Assembly (NCBI GenBank): GCA_035949255.1
Contig: DASZIL010000050.1
Span: 1 to 6,230 of the forward strand
DNA from: GAS188 sp035949255
Lineage (GTDB): Bacteria; Pseudomonadota; Alphaproteobacteria; Rhizobiales; Beijerinckiaceae
Length of the DNA: 6,230 nucleotides
Direction: 5' to 3'
The position numbers and the translations under genes were made by a program. How positions within the stretch are numbered: position 1 is the first letter of the stretch; every line of letters starts with the position of its first letter. The notes below the pieces were generated by a model. That model did not search any database, was not told where the DNA came from, and worked only from the letters and a program-made list of their open reading frames with translations. This document shows positions 5,133-6,230 of the stretch, piece by piece.

Positions 5133-6209
5133 ATGAAGCTCTCTTCGTATTTCATTGCCGCGCTCGCCATCGCGGCTTCGTCCGTGGCCTTTGCGCAGGA
5201 GAAGACGCTCGTCATTGCCGGCACCGGCGGCGCCAGCCAGGACGCGGCGCGCTCCGCCTGGTACCAGCCTTTCTCGAAAGAGACGGGGATTCGCATCGTC
5301 GAGGACGAATACGACCAGAAGCTTTCGCAAATCCGCGCCCAGATCGAGGCCAACAACGTCAAATGGGACGTGGTCACCGTGCCCATCCTGGTGCTTTACG
5401 CCGGCTGCGCCGAGGGCATGTTCGAGAAGGTCGAATGGAACAAGCTTCTCAACCCGGCCGATTTCGGCGAGCCGCTCTCACCCTGCGGCGTGCCGGTCGT
5501 CAACTCCTCGGGCGTTCTCGTCTATGACGCCGATCGCATCAAGGACGACCCCAACACCTCGGCCCCCAAGACCTCGACTCCCAAGACCTGGGCCGATTTC
5601 TGGAACGTCGCCAAATGGCCGGGCAAGCGCGGCCTCTGGTATGGGCCGCAGGAAACGCTCGAGGTCGCGTTGATGGCCGACGGCGTGCCGCCCGCCAAGG
5701 TGATCGAAGTGTTGGCGGGGCCTGGCGGCGTCGACCGCGCCTTCGCCAAGCTCGACGAGCTCAAGCCCAATATTCAGTGGTGGAAGAGCGGCAGCGAGAG
5801 CCTTCAGCTCCTCGGCTCGGGTGAGACGGTGATGACCTATGCCTGGAACGGGCGCGTCGCCGCCGCGAACCAGGCCGACAAGAAGCATTTCCGCATGGTC
5901 TGGGACGCCGGCCACGTCAACGGCAGCTCCCATCTCGTCATCCTGAAGGGGGCGCCTCACAAGCAAGCCGCGATCGACTTCATCAAATACGCGGCTTCCG
6001 CCCCGGCGCAAGCGCGCTATGCGCAAGCCATCCCCTATGGGCCGCCGAATATACGTGCCCTCGATCTCGTTCCCGCCTCGCTGCGCGACCAGCTCCCGAC
6101 GGCGCATCTCGAGACGGCGCAGCCGCAGAACACGCAAGCCTACGCGGACTTCTGGACGGAGCATGAGGGCGAGCTGAGCGAGCGCTTCGCGCGCTGGGTG
6201 TCGAAGTGA
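5133..6209 (+). CDS. ABC transporter substrate-binding protein, spermidine/putrescine (PotD) type
   Basis: This 358-residue periplasmic receptor would deliver ligand to an ABC importer. A Sec signal peptide is clear: K2, a hydrophobic core at about 6-19, and AFA-Q cleavage after residue 21. The mature protein starts with KTLVIAGTGGASQDAARSAW and contains features typical of the PotD/COG0687 group: WDVVTVP (78-84), a region with C92 and C118 that probably form the usual disulfide (GCAEGMFEKVEW and SPCGVPVV), KTWADFWNVAKWPGKRGLW (151-169), and ETVMTYAWNGR (231-241). Members of this group bind polyamines but also other small nitrogenous compounds, so putrescine should not be assumed; the neighbouring enzymes suggest the ligand feeds their pathway. 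Residues 140-154 lie in a threefold PKTSx-like microrepeat. The start is set by the AGGAGG five bases upstream. The matching permeases and ATPase are expected beyond the right edge. Confidence 0.9.
   Translation: MKLSSYFIAALAIAASSVAFAQEKTLVIAGTGGASQDAARSAWYQPFSKETGIRIVEDEYDQKLSQIRAQIEANNVKWDVVTVPILVLYAGCAEGMFEKVEWNKLLNPADFGEPLSPCGVPVVNSSGVLVYDADRIKDDPNTSAPKTSTPKTWADFWNVAKWPGKRGLWYGPQETLEVALMADGVPPAKVIEVLAGPGGVDRAFAKLDELKPNIQWWKSGSESLQLLGSGETVMTYAWNGRVAAANQADKKHFRMVWDAGHVNGSSHLVILKGAPHKQAAIDFIKYAASAPAQARYAQAIPYGPPNIRALDLVPASLRDQLPTAHLETAQPQNTQAYADFWTEHEGELSERFARWVSK
5550..5594 (+). repeat. Three tandem 15-bp units inside the PotD-like gene
   Basis: The units are CCCAACACCTCGGCC (5550-5564), CCCAAGACCTCGACT (5565-5579) and CCCAAGACCTGGGCC (5580-5594). 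They encode PNTSA, PKTST and PKTWA. Unit 2 differs from unit 1 at three positions and from unit 3 at four, and the period is five codons so the frame is kept. The last unit merges into the conserved PKTWADFW segment, which suggests that it is the ancestral copy and the others are duplications. Confidence 0.8.
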
Positions 6210-6230
6210 CATCCGGCGCCGCCGCGGGCC
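6206..6230 (+). CDS. Possible start of the next operon gene (partial)
   Basis: GTG at 6206-6208 overlaps the TGA of the preceding gene as GTGA and opens a frame reading MTSGAAAG up to the right edge. The same overlap style joins the first genes of this operon, and an ABC permease or ATPase would be expected here. Only eight codons are visible and no strong Shine-Dalgarno is seen, so the product cannot be identified and the true start may lie further right. Confidence 0.3.

Overview
The window is GC-rich, densely coding DNA with strong GC wobble bias, so long antisense shadow frames are common. Gene content and protein style suggest an alphaproteobacterium, most likely Hyphomicrobiales/Rhizobiales-like; this is inference, since no taxonomic marker gene is present. 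The content looks like an accessory nitrogen-compound uptake and catabolism locus, with no rRNA, tRNA, transposase or CRISPR array.

Left part (1-1500): the C-terminal end of a family 5 (peptide/nickel/opine-type) ABC substrate-binding protein runs in from the left edge and is followed by a candidate terminator hairpin. A stand-alone HlyD/YbhG-type periplasmic adaptor gene follows, with no transporter partner in view. It converges on the next gene over a short gap that holds a hairpin.

Centre (1526-2303): a leftward XRE-cupin regulator (PuuR-like architecture) is divergent from a rightward operon. The 130-bp divergent intergenic region carries repeated GACTTG/CAAGTC half-sites, including a perfect CAAGTC-N3-GACTTG inverted repeat. 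These abut and overlap a TTGACA -35 box of the rightward operon, which suggests local control by the regulator.

Right part (2304-6230): a tightly packed operon encodes a DUF1989 (urea carboxylase-associated/carboxyguanidine deiminase superfamily) protein, an M20-family Zn-dependent hydantoinase/carbamoylase-type amidohydrolase, a cytoplasmic NodB-fold deacetylase/allantoinase-like hydrolase, and a PotD-type periplasmic binding protein. The first junctions use GTGA and ATGA stop-start overlaps. A further reading frame, possibly the permease, may start with another GTGA overlap at the right edge.

Working model (inference): a small nitrogen-rich compound is captured by the PotD-like protein and imported. 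It is then opened or deacylated by the NodB-fold enzyme, hydrolysed by the M20 enzyme and processed further by the DUF1989 protein, releasing ammonium under control of the XRE-cupin regulator. The order resembles the logic of allantoin breakdown (PuuE-type allantoinase followed by allantoate amidohydrolase), but the substrate cannot be read from the sequence.
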